Part shown: piece by piece, positions 28,780-37,679 of the stretch
Layout of the letters: each line of letters begins with the position of its first letter
Numbering within the stretch: the stretch's first letter is position 1
From: an uncultured Scytonema sp.
GTDB taxonomy: Bacteria > Cyanobacteriota > Cyanobacteriia > Cyanobacteriales > Nostocaceae
DNA: 64,000 nt
NCBI GenBank assembly: GCA_937873135.1
Contig: CALMVQ010000103.1
Location: 1 to 64,000, forward strand
Direction: 5' to 3'
Translations under genes and position numbers: made by a program
Notes under the pieces: model-generated
Told to the model about the DNA's origin: nothing
Seen by the model: the letters and a program-made list of their open reading frames with translations, nothing else
The model's database searches: none

Positions 28780-30174
28780 ATGAACCTTGATTGTCTCTTT
28801 GAGATTATTGACCGCCTGTTGATTGAGAGCCACAATCGCCCCCTTAATTCCACAGAAAACCTGATTCTGCATGGCATTTGGCAGTATAGAACTTATAACC
28901 AAATAGCCATAGAGGCAGGTTATAGTCCCGGCTACTTTACCAATGTCGTTGCCCCAGAGTTGTTTGGGCGACTCTCCGAGGTCATTGGTCAGCGCGTAAC
29001 CAAAAAAAACTGTCGGGTGCTGTTGGAGTCTTATGCCATCACCAAAGCAACCCCAGAGACAAAACCTTTGAGACAAGATCTGACGGGATTTCTCCCCACA
29101 GTTAACCAGAATACGTCACCTTGCTACCCCAGTGGCTCAGTTCCTCTTGACTCTCCCTTTTACCTCGAACGTTCTTTCCTTGAGGAGCAAGTTTATCAAG
29201 AAATTAGGAAACCAGGAGCGTTAATCAGGATTAAAGCTCCCAGAGAAATGGGCAAAACTTCACTGCTGCTGAGGATTCTTGACTATGCGAACCGCCAAGG
29301 CTACTGCACTATCAGCTTGAATCTAGAACAAGTCGAGCGGGCAATTCTGAGCGACTTGAATCAACTTTTGCGCTGGTTGTGTGCCAATATCGCCCGCCAG
29401 CTTCAGCGTCAACCGATGTTAGACGAGTATTGGGATGAAGATTTGGGAAGTAAAATTAGTTGCACCCTTTACTTACAAGAATATCTACTAGAGTCAATTA
29501 ATACTCCCCTAATCTTGGCGTTGGATGAGGTGAACCATATTTTCGAGCATCCCCAAGTAGCTAAGGATTTTCTACCTCTGTTGCGTTCTTGGTACGAAGA
29601 AGCAAAAAGACTGCCCATCTGGCAAAAACTTCGTCTACTCGTGGTTCACTCAACAGATATTTATGTTCCTCTCGAACTTAATCAGTCTCCTTTCAATGTA
29701 GGGTTACCGATTCAGTTAGACAACTTCAGCCTTGAAGAGGTGCAGCAGTTAGCCCAACGTTATGGACTCAATTGGACAGATGGGGAAAAAGTCAGACAAT
29801 TAATGGCAATGGTCGAGGGACATCCGGCACTAGTACACTTGGCACTCTATCATCTGGGTCGAAACGCGATAACTCTGTCGCAACTGCTAGAAACTGCTCC
29901 CACTGCTAGCGGAATTTATTCTCGTCATTTGCAGCGTCACTGGGCAACCTTGCAAAAACAGCCTGAGTTAGCACAAGCTTTTGATACCGTTCTGAATGCC
30001 AATGAAGCTGTTATCTTAGATCCGCTCCTAACTCACAAGTTAAGCAGTATGGGGCTGATTAGACAATTAGGCGATCAAGCGATCATAGGTTGTGAATTGT
30101 ATCGGCGGTATTTTACGAAAAAGGGAGAGCAACATTTCATTAGACATCTCCAAAATAATAACATTCTCTGGTAA
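28780..30174 (+). CDS. AAA_35 ATPase with N-terminal vMAP-like helical domain
   Basis: About 464 aa from the ATG at 28780; a TTG lies 15 bp upstream. The first ~90 residues match the N-terminal HTH-like domain seen in cyanobacterial vWA-MoxR-associated proteins (LTSTENLILHG-type helices, YNQIAIEAGYSPGYF). Residues about 130-440 form an AAA_35 (STAND-like) ATPase: PFYLERSFLEEQVYQEI, Walker A APREMGKTSLL, Walker B LILALDEVNHIFE. Homologous in type to the C-terminus of the giant kinase at 9960. Such proteins are predicted NTP-driven switches in signalling or conflict systems; no effector domain is fused or adjacent. Single-gene unit with transposon debris on both sides. Confidence 0.85.
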   Translation: MNLDCLFEIIDRLLIESHNRPLNSTENLILHGIWQYRTYNQIAIEAGYSPGYFTNVVAPELFGRLSEVIGQRVTKKNCRVLLESYAITKATPETKPLRQDLTGFLPTVNQNTSPCYPSGSVPLDSPFYLERSFLEEQVYQEIRKPGALIRIKAPREMGKTSLLLRILDYANRQGYCTISLNLEQVERAILSDLNQLLRWLCANIARQLQRQPMLDEYWDEDLGSKISCTLYLQEYLLESINTPLILALDEVNHIFEHPQVAKDFLPLLRSWYEEAKRLPIWQKLRLLVVHSTDIYVPLELNQSPFNVGLPIQLDNFSLEEVQQLAQRYGLNWTDGEKVRQLMAMVEGHPALVHLALYHLGRNAITLSQLLETAPTASGIYSRHLQRHWATLQKQPELAQAFDTVLNANEAVILDPLLTHKLSSMGLIRQLGDQAIIGCELYRRYFTKKGEQHFIRHLQNNNILW

Positions 30175-30222
30175 AAGAACATCAGAGAGCTTTTTTGACA
30201 CAGAATCAGGAGCAACATACTG

Positions 30223-30380
30223 AACCACATCGAAAAGAATCCCAAAGAGACAAAGCAGTTAATTGGTCTGGAGTTTGAACAGTTACAACAATTAATCCAA
30301 AATGCGAAACGATTACATTATGAAAAACAAGTCGCCGCAGCCAATGCAATCTTCAAAGACTTAGAAAAGAAAACTTCGTG
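30223..30380 (+). pseudogene. Transposase N-terminal remnant
   Basis: In frame from about 30223: LNHIEKNPKETKQLIGLEFE, then QLQQLIQNAKRLHYEKQ, ending TGA at 30378-30380. This resembles the N-terminal helices of cyanobacterial IS5-like DDE transposases (NPKET-RLIGL-YEQ). No catalytic part remains. Confidence 0.5.
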
Positions 30381-30482
30381 ACGACGCTTGAGAATATACC
30401 AGGCGCTAATTCCACCAATGACAAACAGCGAAGTCTCCAATGTGGCAAACAACATATGGAGGACACTGTTTTTCATGAACGG
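30379..30482 (-). pseudogene. cydA (cytochrome bd subunit I) fragment
   Basis: The minus strand reads NPFMKNSVLHMLFATLETSL followed by FVIGGISAWYILKRRH. This fits the CydA helix in which a conserved His precedes the GISAWY-LK segment. Only about 34 codons remain, directly abutting the transposase remnant, so the gene was probably cut by an insertion and deletion. Confidence 0.5.
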
Positions 30483-30555
30483 GTTGGTCGGTATTCACGG
30501 CGGTTGGTGCGTTACTGAGCTAGGATAAAAAACAACATTAGATTTGGAAAACTGT

Positions 30556-30882
30556 ATGGAAAACCGGATGCTTTCTGAAGATTTCCGAGTATATGTAGGT
30601 GAGGGGAGTGTTATCAATCATCCCGCACCGGGCTACGAAGAGCGCATTTTACCAACGGTCAATCGCTATCAAGGCAATGATGGAGGTTATATTGCAATTT
30701 ACTCCCGCAATCCTAGTCAGGGCGTTTACAGCGTTGGAGACGACATTTATGTCATTGGACAAATTCGTTTACAAGGAAAATACATTGGCAGAATTCTTCA
30801 CCCTGCTGGCTATGAGGAACAAGATATCAGTGCTGTAGAGGAGTTTAAGCGACTGGCAGACGAAAATTTATCCGTTTGTTAG
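30556..30882 (+). CDS. Hypothetical protein, 108 aa
   Basis: Starts at the ATG at 30556 (a TTG at 30544 is an in-frame alternative). Unrecognised. The sequence is well behaved: acidic, with GGYIAIYSRNPSQGVYSVGD and YVIGQIRLQGKYIGRI, which predict a small beta-barrel or beta-sandwich, and a C-terminal helix (VEEFKRLADENL). No signal peptide, no membrane helix. It is bordered by a transposase/cydA remnant upstream and an ISAs1 remnant downstream. Confidence 0.6.
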   Translation: MENRMLSEDFRVYVGEGSVINHPAPGYEERILPTVNRYQGNDGGYIAIYSRNPSQGVYSVGDDIYVIGQIRLQGKYIGRILHPAGYEEQDISAVEEFKRLADENLSVC

Positions 30883-31086
30883 AGAGACTGTTGGGCGGGA
30901 GGTGATACGGGAGGATGGTTTGGTATTTCTTAGGTAGTCATGCTGCTGGATAAAAAAACCTATATAATCATTGCCACTTAAGACAATCAACTCACAAGTT
31001 TTTTTTGAGTGTTGATTGCATCAAAGGCAAATATGACCCCTTCAAGCGCCAAGAGTTTGATTAACTCAGGCATTGCCGTGATTTCA

Positions 31087-31554
31087 TTACTTTTTGATTC
31101 TACCTCGACTGGTTCTTTGAATCAATCCTCGCTCTACAATATAGGCACTAACCAACATAATTGCTGGATGGGGAGTACTATTGGGGTTATCGTCCTCTCT
31201 TTGATACGAACCACGCAAAACTTTCCCATCAGTGGCTATGGTTTCCCCTGGTAATGGCTCAATCCCAAAAAATCTGGCAAGGCAGGCGGAGTATTGCCGA
31301 TAATCCAAGTGCAACAGCACACGACGGATTGTACTGTAGGATGGCAACCTGTTTTTCGGAGGTTGAAACAGTGTTATTAATTCATCTGTGTATGCTTTCA
31401 ACCAATCACCCATTGCCAAGAATCCCTTGTTACCTGCTGTGATCGCCAATGTAAACAGGGCAAGACACAGCGCTTGTGTATGGCGTTGACCATGACTGCG
31501 ATGCGGGTCTGGTAACTCCGCAAAAGCTTCTAGGATGGCTACTTTGGGCATCAC
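31087..31554 (-). pseudogene. ISAs1-family transposase, 3' truncated
   Basis: 155 codons: ELPDPHRSHGQRHTQALCLAL at the start, then GDWLKAYTDEL, LPSYSTIRRVL and IATDGKVLRGSY. This is the DDE-associated N-terminal domain and the first catalytic block (Asp of TDGK) of ISAs1 (H-repeat) transposases. The rest is replaced by an unrelated short tail (GLIQRTSRGRIKK), so it is dead. Confidence 0.85.
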
Positions 31555-31758
31555 AAAAGTCTATGTAAATGTTAACCACAAAGTTTATCATCAAGCACTA
31601 CTTTTGAGAATGAAATAGCCCTGCTCTCAGGATACTTTGCATCCAAAATATAGATAACCCGCAACTTGGGTTATTAAAACTAATGCTTGCTCAAACCCAT
31701 GAAAATTTGTCACAGTAAGAAGTAGGAGTTTATAAAAGCGCTCTTTCTAACTCCATTT

Positions 31759-33525
31759 ATGAATATGACGCAAACTTTTGAAACTTCAACAAGTGCAGAC
31801 TATTATGTTCGTGCTGCTAAACTAGCAGATGTTCAAGCAGCAGGCAGTTTGCTCCAACACATAGAAAAACATACAATAGCTCTCTTTTACTCTGATAACA
31901 AAGTTTATGCAATAGATAACCGTTGTCCTCATATGGGCTTTCCTCTTCAAGGCAGCACATGTAAAGATGGAATTGTGACTTGCCCTTGGCATTATGCCCG
32001 CTTTGATCTCGCTAGTGGTGGAACTTTCGATTCTTGGGCAGATGATGTACGTGCCTACGAAGTAAAAATAAAAGATGGGTTCGTATGGGTAAATTTGTCT
32101 CCCCAAGTTGACTCTCACCTACATCAACGTCAGCGGCTTCAAGATGGCTTAGAACAGGGCATTTCTCTGGTTATTGCCAAATCTGTCATTGCCTTGCTAG
32201 ATATGGGAGCAGATGCTACTGAACCATTCCAGATAGGATTGGAATTTGGAACTCGTTATAGCAAGGAAGGTTGGAGTACAGGTTTAACTATCCACACTTG
32301 TATGATGAACCTACTGCCTTACTTAGATGCAGAAGATCGGCCTCGCGCTCTCTATCAGGGACTTTCCGCAGTCGCCCGTGATAGTGCAAGTGCGCCGCCT
32401 CACTTTGTTGTTCACCCATTGCCCAATTCTACTATTGAGTTGAATAGTCTTAAGGGATGGTTTCGCTCCTTTATCGAGCGGCGCGATCGTGAAGCAGCAG
32501 AACGCTGCTTGGTGACGGCGATTCGCTCGGGTGTAGACAGACAGCAAATTGCAGATATGCTATTTACTGCTGCTACTGACCACCGCTATATTGATGCTGG
32601 TCATACACTGGACTCTATTAACAAGGCTTTGGAAGCTCTTGATGCTGTAAATTGGCAAGGCGCAGAGTCTGTTCTAGCAAGTCTCATTTCTGGTTTAGCG
32701 AACGCCTCTCGTATGGAAGAATCCAATTCCTGGCGTTACCCAGTGGATTTAGTAGAAATTCTAGAATCGGCTTTTGAGCGGTTACCTGTAGTTTTGTCAG
32801 AAGGACAACTGCAGTGGGGAACTTGGTTAGGTAGAGATGAGTTGGTTCCTATTCTGTTAGGTGAGGATGCCTTTGCAATCGCTGATGCACTTTTGACAGC
32901 TTTAAGAGACGGTTGCACCCCAGAGCAACTCATAGGAGTTGTGACTTACACCGCAGCCCTCCGCGTTGCTCGCTTTCATACCAACAATGATCATGGAGAT
33001 TGGGATACGGCACACCATCCCTTCACTTTTGCCAATGCGGTACATCAAGGATTACGACGAGTTCCGTCATCAGAATTACTCAGGGGTGTGTTCGATGCCG
33101 CAATGAGCGTGTATCTCAATCGCTTTTTAAACGTGCCACCAGCAAGACTCCCAGAACCAAAAGATTTAGCTGAGAATCCAGAAGAGATACTTGAGCAATT
33201 GCCGGATTTATTAGATCGTCAGCAGCAGGTAAATGAAGTAAGTCAGTTGGTTGCCCAGTACCTTTATAGTGGCGGCTCTTCTGAGCGACTGATGGCAATG
33301 TTGGGTAAATTGATGCTGCGGGAAAACCGAGACTTCCATGTGATTCAAGAACTAGAAGCAGCATTTCGCCAGTATTCGTTGTTGGGTGATACTTCAGTTG
33401 GTGTGAACGTACTAGTTGCTGCAGCCAGGTATCTTGCTTCTCACTCACCGACGATGCGAAGTCAAGCACAAACATATCAAATGGCTTATCGGTTGCACAG
33501 GGGCGATCGCCTATTTGAGGAGTAA
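31759..33525 (+). CDS. Rieske [2Fe-2S] protein with long helical C-terminal domain
   Basis: 588 aa. Residues about 15-115 are a Rieske domain with both cluster motifs, CPHMGF (Cys56, His58) and CPWHYARFD (Cys75, His78). The remaining ~450 residues are mainly helical and contain ordered blocks (TIHTCMMNLLPYLDAEDRP, HFVVHPLPNST, HHPFTFANAVHQGLRR) but no catalytic motif that I know. Several His and Asp residues are spaced as in a helical metal-binding protein. No signal peptide, so it is cytosolic. It probably passes electrons to, or senses redox for, an unknown reaction. Start: ATG at 31759. No operon partner. Confidence 0.85.
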   Translation: MNMTQTFETSTSADYYVRAAKLADVQAAGSLLQHIEKHTIALFYSDNKVYAIDNRCPHMGFPLQGSTCKDGIVTCPWHYARFDLASGGTFDSWADDVRAYEVKIKDGFVWVNLSPQVDSHLHQRQRLQDGLEQGISLVIAKSVIALLDMGADATEPFQIGLEFGTRYSKEGWSTGLTIHTCMMNLLPYLDAEDRPRALYQGLSAVARDSASAPPHFVVHPLPNSTIELNSLKGWFRSFIERRDREAAERCLVTAIRSGVDRQQIADMLFTAATDHRYIDAGHTLDSINKALEALDAVNWQGAESVLASLISGLANASRMEESNSWRYPVDLVEILESAFERLPVVLSEGQLQWGTWLGRDELVPILLGEDAFAIADALLTALRDGCTPEQLIGVVTYTAALRVARFHTNNDHGDWDTAHHPFTFANAVHQGLRRVPSSELLRGVFDAAMSVYLNRFLNVPPARLPEPKDLAENPEEILEQLPDLLDRQQQVNEVSQLVAQYLYSGGSSERLMAMLGKLMLRENRDFHVIQELEAAFRQYSLLGDTSVGVNVLVAAARYLASHSPTMRSQAQTYQMAYRLHRGDRLFEE

Positions 33526-33694
33526 ATGTCGGAATTGCTTAAGTAGCCCTCTGTGGCATAACTGGGATTATGAAGACGCGAGATCAAAGAGGGTTTGATG
33601 ACTGATATAGCGATTCAGGGCAAACGCATCTAAATTTTACAAAAATACATTGACAAAAAGCGAAGCTTATGAAGCAAATGAAATTATCGGATTT

Positions 33695-33738
33695 AAGCGC
33701 GATTGCGCGGAGCGCAGACGCCTAAAGGCGTATCGCTT
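33695..33738. repeat. Dispersed palindromic repeat, copy 2
   Basis: Same type as 9805-9844: AAGCGCGATTGCGCGGAGCG, then CGCCTAAAGGCG and TATCGCTT. Noncoding in this position. Confidence 0.5.
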
Positions 33739-33805
33739 ATTTCTCATCTGAGTAAAATAATCGTGAAAGCACCCCTAAACGATATTAACCATTAGGTTGA
33801 TTAGA

Positions 33806-34060
33806 TGTAGGAAACCGCAAACAAGGCGATTTTGAAACCACATTATGGCTCTTGGCAACTTTTGGTGATCTTAGTTGGGGTAAGGCAGAGGGTTGGGATG
33901 AACCCGGACAAAAACGGACAACCTTCTACAAAATCCTCACTAAAAACGACGAACAGGCGCGCATTTTGAGGCGGTTATTGACGATATTCTCAACAACAAA
34001 ACAGATCAACCGCCTCAAAATGTGAAGTCTGCCGGGGGAAGCTTCCCCCGGCAGACTTCA
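33806..34060 (+). pseudogene. Remnant of an unidentified gene (ETTLWLLATFGDLSW)
   Basis: A plus-strand frame reads GNRKQGDFETTLWLLATFGD, then GWDEPGQKRTTFYKILTKND and ARILRRLL, with a shift near the end. Part of it (GWDEPGQKxTTF) occurs also at about 28505-28540. The conserved Trp-rich phrase suggests a genuine family that I cannot name. It has no start codon and ends in the palindrome at 34022. Confidence 0.4.
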
Positions 34061-34061
34061 C
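34022..34061. repeat. Perfect 40-bp palindrome
   Basis: Both arms are GTGAAGTCTGCCGGGGGAAG and its exact complement, with no loop. A decayed relative lies at about 28675-28712 (AAGTCTGCCGGGGGAAGCTT on the left side). It sits between inverted copies of flanking sequence (33909-33926 with 34069-34085; 33826-33868 with 34197-34240). Confidence 0.8.
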
Positions 34062-34269
34062 GAAGACGGTTGTCCGTTTTTGTCTAGGAAAAATGTAGCG
34101 GCAGAGGGGAAAGGGAAGAAAATGTCCGAAGTTATTGCTGTACAAGGATTACAAATTTTCTGCCTTCTGCCTTCTGCCTCTGCCTTAAAACGCGTTTCTG
34201 TCTTGATCACCAAAATCTGACAAGAACCATAATGTGGTTTCAAAAATAGCTTGAAAGCATTTTGAGCGT

Positions 34270-34608
34270 TTACGTTTGCAGTTCACTACACCCTGATGAC
34301 GACTGAATCGGTTGCACACTCAGGCGATAGCCGAGATTGTGCAAAATAAGGCTGATGGTTCGCAGTTCCGGGTTGCCTTCAGGGGACAATACCCGGTAAA
34401 GATTCTGGCGATTCAATCCCGTTTTTTCCGCAAGGTTCGTCATTCCCGAACGGGCTTCCACCACGTTCCGCAGCGCTTCCAGAAAAAACGCCAAATCTCC
34501 ATCCTGCTCGTACTCTTCAAGAGCAACGTCCAGGTAAGACTTTGCCATTTCCGGGTTCAGCAGCTGCTCAAGCACAACCTCGTCATGGTTTCTCAGTTTC
34601 CTGTTCAT
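34270..34608 (-). CDS. higA: Antitoxin of HigBA-type module (XRE-like)
   Basis: 112 aa. Contains the helix-turn-helix of the 'probable addiction module antidote' family: MTNLAEKTGLNRQNLYRVLS followed by NPELRTISLILHNLGYRLSV. Its start overlaps the toxin gene end by 26 bp, so it is translated from the same mRNA after the toxin (toxin-first order as in HigBA). It should neutralise the toxin and repress the promoter, probably at the palindrome 35006-35031. The last ~12 residues (SSSGCSELQT) are not conserved in type. Confidence 0.9.
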   Translation of the reverse strand: MNRKLRNHDEVVLEQLLNPEMAKSYLDVALEEYEQDGDLAFFLEALRNVVEARSGMTNLAEKTGLNRQNLYRVLSPEGNPELRTISLILHNLGYRLSVQPIQSSSGCSELQT

Positions 34609-34945
34609 CCTGTTCCTCCTGATAAACCTGCCAATATCCCTTAGCCTTTTCTATGTCTTTGTCCTGACTGTCCTTGTCGCCGCCACACAGGAGAATCACC
34701 AGATAGTTTGCAGATTCTCCAAAGTAAACGCGGTAGCCACTGCCAAAGAAAAACCTCAATTCAAAAACGCCAAAGCTAACCGACTTACAATCCCCGTAAT
34801 TACCTTGTTTGAGCCGCTCTACGCGCCGGATGATCCTTGAACGGATCACATAGTCTTTCAGGCTTTCCAGCCATTCGGTGTAAGGCTCCCTGCCGTCTTC
34901 GGTCGCATAGACTTTCAAGGTTTTCTTACGAACGATATCAGCCAT
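34583..34945 (-). CDS. higB: RelE/ParE-superfamily toxin (HigB-type killer)
   Basis: 120 aa. Matches the RelE/StbE 'addiction module killer' pattern: EWLESLKDYVIRSRIIRRVE, RLKQGNYGDCKSV, ELRFFFGSGYRVYF and LLCGGDKDSQDKDI. The conserved C-terminal GGDK-SQ-DI block is the usual signature. Known members cleave mRNA at the ribosome. First gene of the module, with the antitoxin overlapping its 3' end. The tail is unusually acidic (QVYQEEQDEQETEKP). It lies beside a plasmid/phage-type primase, fitting a stabilisation role for that island. Confidence 0.9.
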   Translation of the reverse strand: MADIVRKKTLKVYATEDGREPYTEWLESLKDYVIRSRIIRRVERLKQGNYGDCKSVSFGVFELRFFFGSGYRVYFGESANYLVILLCGGDKDSQDKDIEKAKGYWQVYQEEQDEQETEKP

Positions 34946-35360
34946 ATTTTAATTATCAAAAATATCATAAAAGCGACCAAACGTCAAGAATGTGCCTGAT
35001 GTTACTGTGAACAATGGAGGTATTGTTCACATACAATTCATACTCAGTAAATACTAACGGCACGCTAAGCCGAATACAAGCAGCTTGTCGATATCAAAAG
35101 TAATACTGAGCGAACGTACACTAATTCGGATTTTTCTAGAGTTAAACGCATATATTCATCCAATAATCAACCTTTACTGTGCCACTTTAAAGTGCGTTTG
35201 CCCTGGAAGATATCAAGACGGAGTGCGAAGCCTTCTCTTCTCAGTAGCAAAGACGCTGCTTTGTAGCTTGCTTCCCCGAAGGGATACGAGAGGCTTGTCA
35301 GCGTCAAAGATTACACCTATATCAGAAATAGAAAGAGTGAGCGTGGGTGGGTTGTATAGA
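34946..35360. other. Intergenic: higBA control region and palindromic repeats
   Basis: Contains the likely HigA operator (35006-35031). At about 35210-35310 it also holds a mosaic of small palindromes (for example AGCAAAGACGCTGCTTTG and GAGAGGC) of the kind seen in dispersed Nostocales repeats. No gene was recognised. Confidence 0.4.
35006..35031. promoter_or_regulatory. Inverted repeat upstream of higB, likely antitoxin operator
   Basis: TGTGAACAAT-N6-ATTGTTCACA is a perfect 10-bp inverted repeat, 61 bp upstream of the toxin start. Antitoxins with an HTH domain usually bind such a palindrome at their own promoter. Confidence 0.65.
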
Positions 35361-37679
35361 TTATGCACCGTCACTAAAGCTGTCATTACAACCATTACCA
35401 ACTGTTACCCGTTTTATGAGAGTATAGTCTTGGGTAGAAATGTGGTCATCTAGTCCGTCTACTCTTAAGCGCAAGCCGCAGATCAACTTATCTGTCTTGG
35501 TGACTCTCCTTTCAACTTCCCATCCCAAGACAGTACGGCATAATTCTAATACATCAGGGGAGAAGTTCTTATGAGAGTTGGGCTTGTCGCCAACTTGTCG
35601 GCAGTAGTGATTGTATGAACCAAATAATGTGGTGATGGCTGCTCCGTTTTCACCCTCATGGCGATCCCACCCAATGGGTGTTTCTGACATTGGATCGTAG
35701 ATGACGTGGTTGTTGAGCCAAGCGGCGATGGAATCAACCCGGATGCGGTTCTCCCAAAACTCTAGAGTGCATTCGGGAATTTCTTGCAGTCCCAACACTA
35801 CGCTCTTGACGCGTTCATCTGAGATACTAAGTACATAATTGGTAAACGCTGCCAATTCTGGCTCAAACTCTGCTTCTAAGTTACGTCGCGCCTGAATCGC
35901 CACAGGGTTGTTACACGGAACGGCAATTACCCGTCGCTTTACACGACTTGCCGAGTCACCGGTAAAGATTGGGAGGTTGGAGAGTACCAGTACCATGCCA
36001 TCATAACGGTATTGAAAAGCTTTCTTACCTTTTTCTTCTGCCCGAATCAAATCTTCTCCAGTTAGCGACAAGAATTTACCCAATTTACCAGTTTGTTTGT
36101 CCTCATCTGGAAACAGTACTAAGCGCTTGCAGTAGGCGTTCGCACTCTCAAATCTGTTGCTACACCAATCTTCTAAAGATGTTGAGAGAACATTGTTCAC
36201 ACCGATTAAGCTCGTGACTAACCGGGCAAACGTACCCTTACCTGTGCCACCCAATCCAATCAAGTGTAGGAATTTTTGTAGATCGTAGCGTCCCTTTAAG
36301 ACAGCGTTACAGTAGCAAATTAATAGTTCTTTTATCGCTTCATTACCATTGGTAAGATGATTTAAGAAAGTATCAATGCTTGACCAGTTGGTAGCTGTGG
36401 GGTGGTATTCTCGTGGCAGTTGCCAGGTGAGACGGTATCCGGGGGCGTGAGGCAGTAGTTTAAGAGTGGCAACCTCAAGCACTCCGTTGGTAAATGGTAA
36501 TAGCTTTTTAGGCAATGGCTCACACCACTTACGCTCAATCATTTGATGACGGAGAATTTTAACGATGTTGCTGATGTAGCTGGGGGAGCCATATCCTTCT
36601 ATACCCTTACTATTGAGGATTTGATAAATGATAGACTCTATAAACTCATTCGTTTCTGGTGACCAACAACCGGGTAAATCTGCTTCATATCGCATCCACT
36701 GCCCAATTTCGTTGTTGTATGCGAGGAGATTGCAGTACTCTTCTGCTATTCTACGCGCTACCTTGTCTGCTGGTGGGATTTTTTGAGTACGTTCCTTTTC
36801 GCTAGTAAACAGCTTTTCAAGACGGGCGATCGCCTTTTGGTATGCCGCATCAAGTGCTCCACTACCGTTGTTTACTACAAAATCATCCAACCCCTTTCCA
36901 TCCTCTGCTTTCCACAGCATATCGTCAGAGGAGCATAAGGCTGCATTTAAAGCAAGTTTTAATTTTTTCTTGCCACCGGCTACCGATATCTTAGCTTTTT
37001 GTTTTTCGTCACGGTCAAACGCAAAAAGCCATCTACTACCTTCAGTAGCAAAGCGCTCTAAGTCGCTAATGAGATATGGTTTTACATATCTGTCAAGATC
37101 GTCTTTATTTTTAGCTCCACAAGTACAACCATACAGCGCAATTGTCAGGTATCCGTTAGACAAACCGCACAAACCTTTTTTTCCTCCTTCAGTAGCGACT
37201 CTCGGAATATCAATATCTTTAACCCACTCCCAGAAACTACCTGACATAGGCACTTCGATACCATGTTTATTGCCTATCCGCTTTCTCAATTCTGGTGGGA
37301 TCGGCGGAAGGAATGCCCGATCCCCGTTCCCTTTAGGTGCAAGATATCTATATGATCGTTGCCGCTCTTCATCCCAGAGACTAACTACAGCTTGCCATAT
37401 GCTACCATCTTCATTCATGAGAAATGCCGCGTACACAGGTTCGTTTGAGAAATGCCCGAATCGCTTAAACTCCCAACCCATAGCGTCATGTATTGGGGTG
37501 CTTACATCATGCCCGTCATTAAACTCCACATCCTGGTGGAACTTGATACAGGCATCAAAGAGTTCTGGATCTATGCCGCTACCTTCAATAAATTGAAGAC
37601 GTGTACACAACTTGAACTTGTCAAAACTCTCAAATTTGTTGCGTTTCCGTGGGGTGAGTAAACTTGTAGTGATAATCAT
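35361..37679 (-). CDS. Mobile-element primase/helicase (DUF3854-type Toprim plus SF3 helicase)
   Basis: 772 aa. The N-terminal ~300 residues carry a Toprim/DUF3854-like region (IPRVATEGGKKGLCGLSNG for the acidic Toprim motif, WLFAFDRDEKQKAK for the DxD motif). The C-terminal half is a D5/P4-type superfamily-3 helicase: Walker A GLGGTGKGTFARL, Walker B LVLFPDED, and motif C-like MVLVLSNLPIF. Known: such fused enzymes start replication of plasmids, phages and satellites. Its ATG overlaps the stop of the upstream 191-aa ORF (ATGA at 37676-37679), so the two are translationally coupled. With HigBA it marks an integrated plasmid- or satellite-like island; no integrase or capsid gene is seen. Confidence 0.9.
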   Translation of the reverse strand: MIITTSLLTPRKRNKFESFDKFKLCTRLQFIEGSGIDPELFDACIKFHQDVEFNDGHDVSTPIHDAMGWEFKRFGHFSNEPVYAAFLMNEDGSIWQAVVSLWDEERQRSYRYLAPKGNGDRAFLPPIPPELRKRIGNKHGIEVPMSGSFWEWVKDIDIPRVATEGGKKGLCGLSNGYLTIALYGCTCGAKNKDDLDRYVKPYLISDLERFATEGSRWLFAFDRDEKQKAKISVAGGKKKLKLALNAALCSSDDMLWKAEDGKGLDDFVVNNGSGALDAAYQKAIARLEKLFTSEKERTQKIPPADKVARRIAEEYCNLLAYNNEIGQWMRYEADLPGCWSPETNEFIESIIYQILNSKGIEGYGSPSYISNIVKILRHQMIERKWCEPLPKKLLPFTNGVLEVATLKLLPHAPGYRLTWQLPREYHPTATNWSSIDTFLNHLTNGNEAIKELLICYCNAVLKGRYDLQKFLHLIGLGGTGKGTFARLVTSLIGVNNVLSTSLEDWCSNRFESANAYCKRLVLFPDEDKQTGKLGKFLSLTGEDLIRAEEKGKKAFQYRYDGMVLVLSNLPIFTGDSASRVKRRVIAVPCNNPVAIQARRNLEAEFEPELAAFTNYVLSISDERVKSVVLGLQEIPECTLEFWENRIRVDSIAAWLNNHVIYDPMSETPIGWDRHEGENGAAITTLFGSYNHYCRQVGDKPNSHKNFSPDVLELCRTVLGWEVERRVTKTDKLICGLRLRVDGLDDHISTQDYTLIKRVTVGNGCNDSFSDGA

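Noticed and set aside
36868-37596. 242-aa open frame on the plus strand
   Set aside because: It lies antisense inside the primase-helicase gene, has Ser/Pro-rich shadow composition and no ribosome site.
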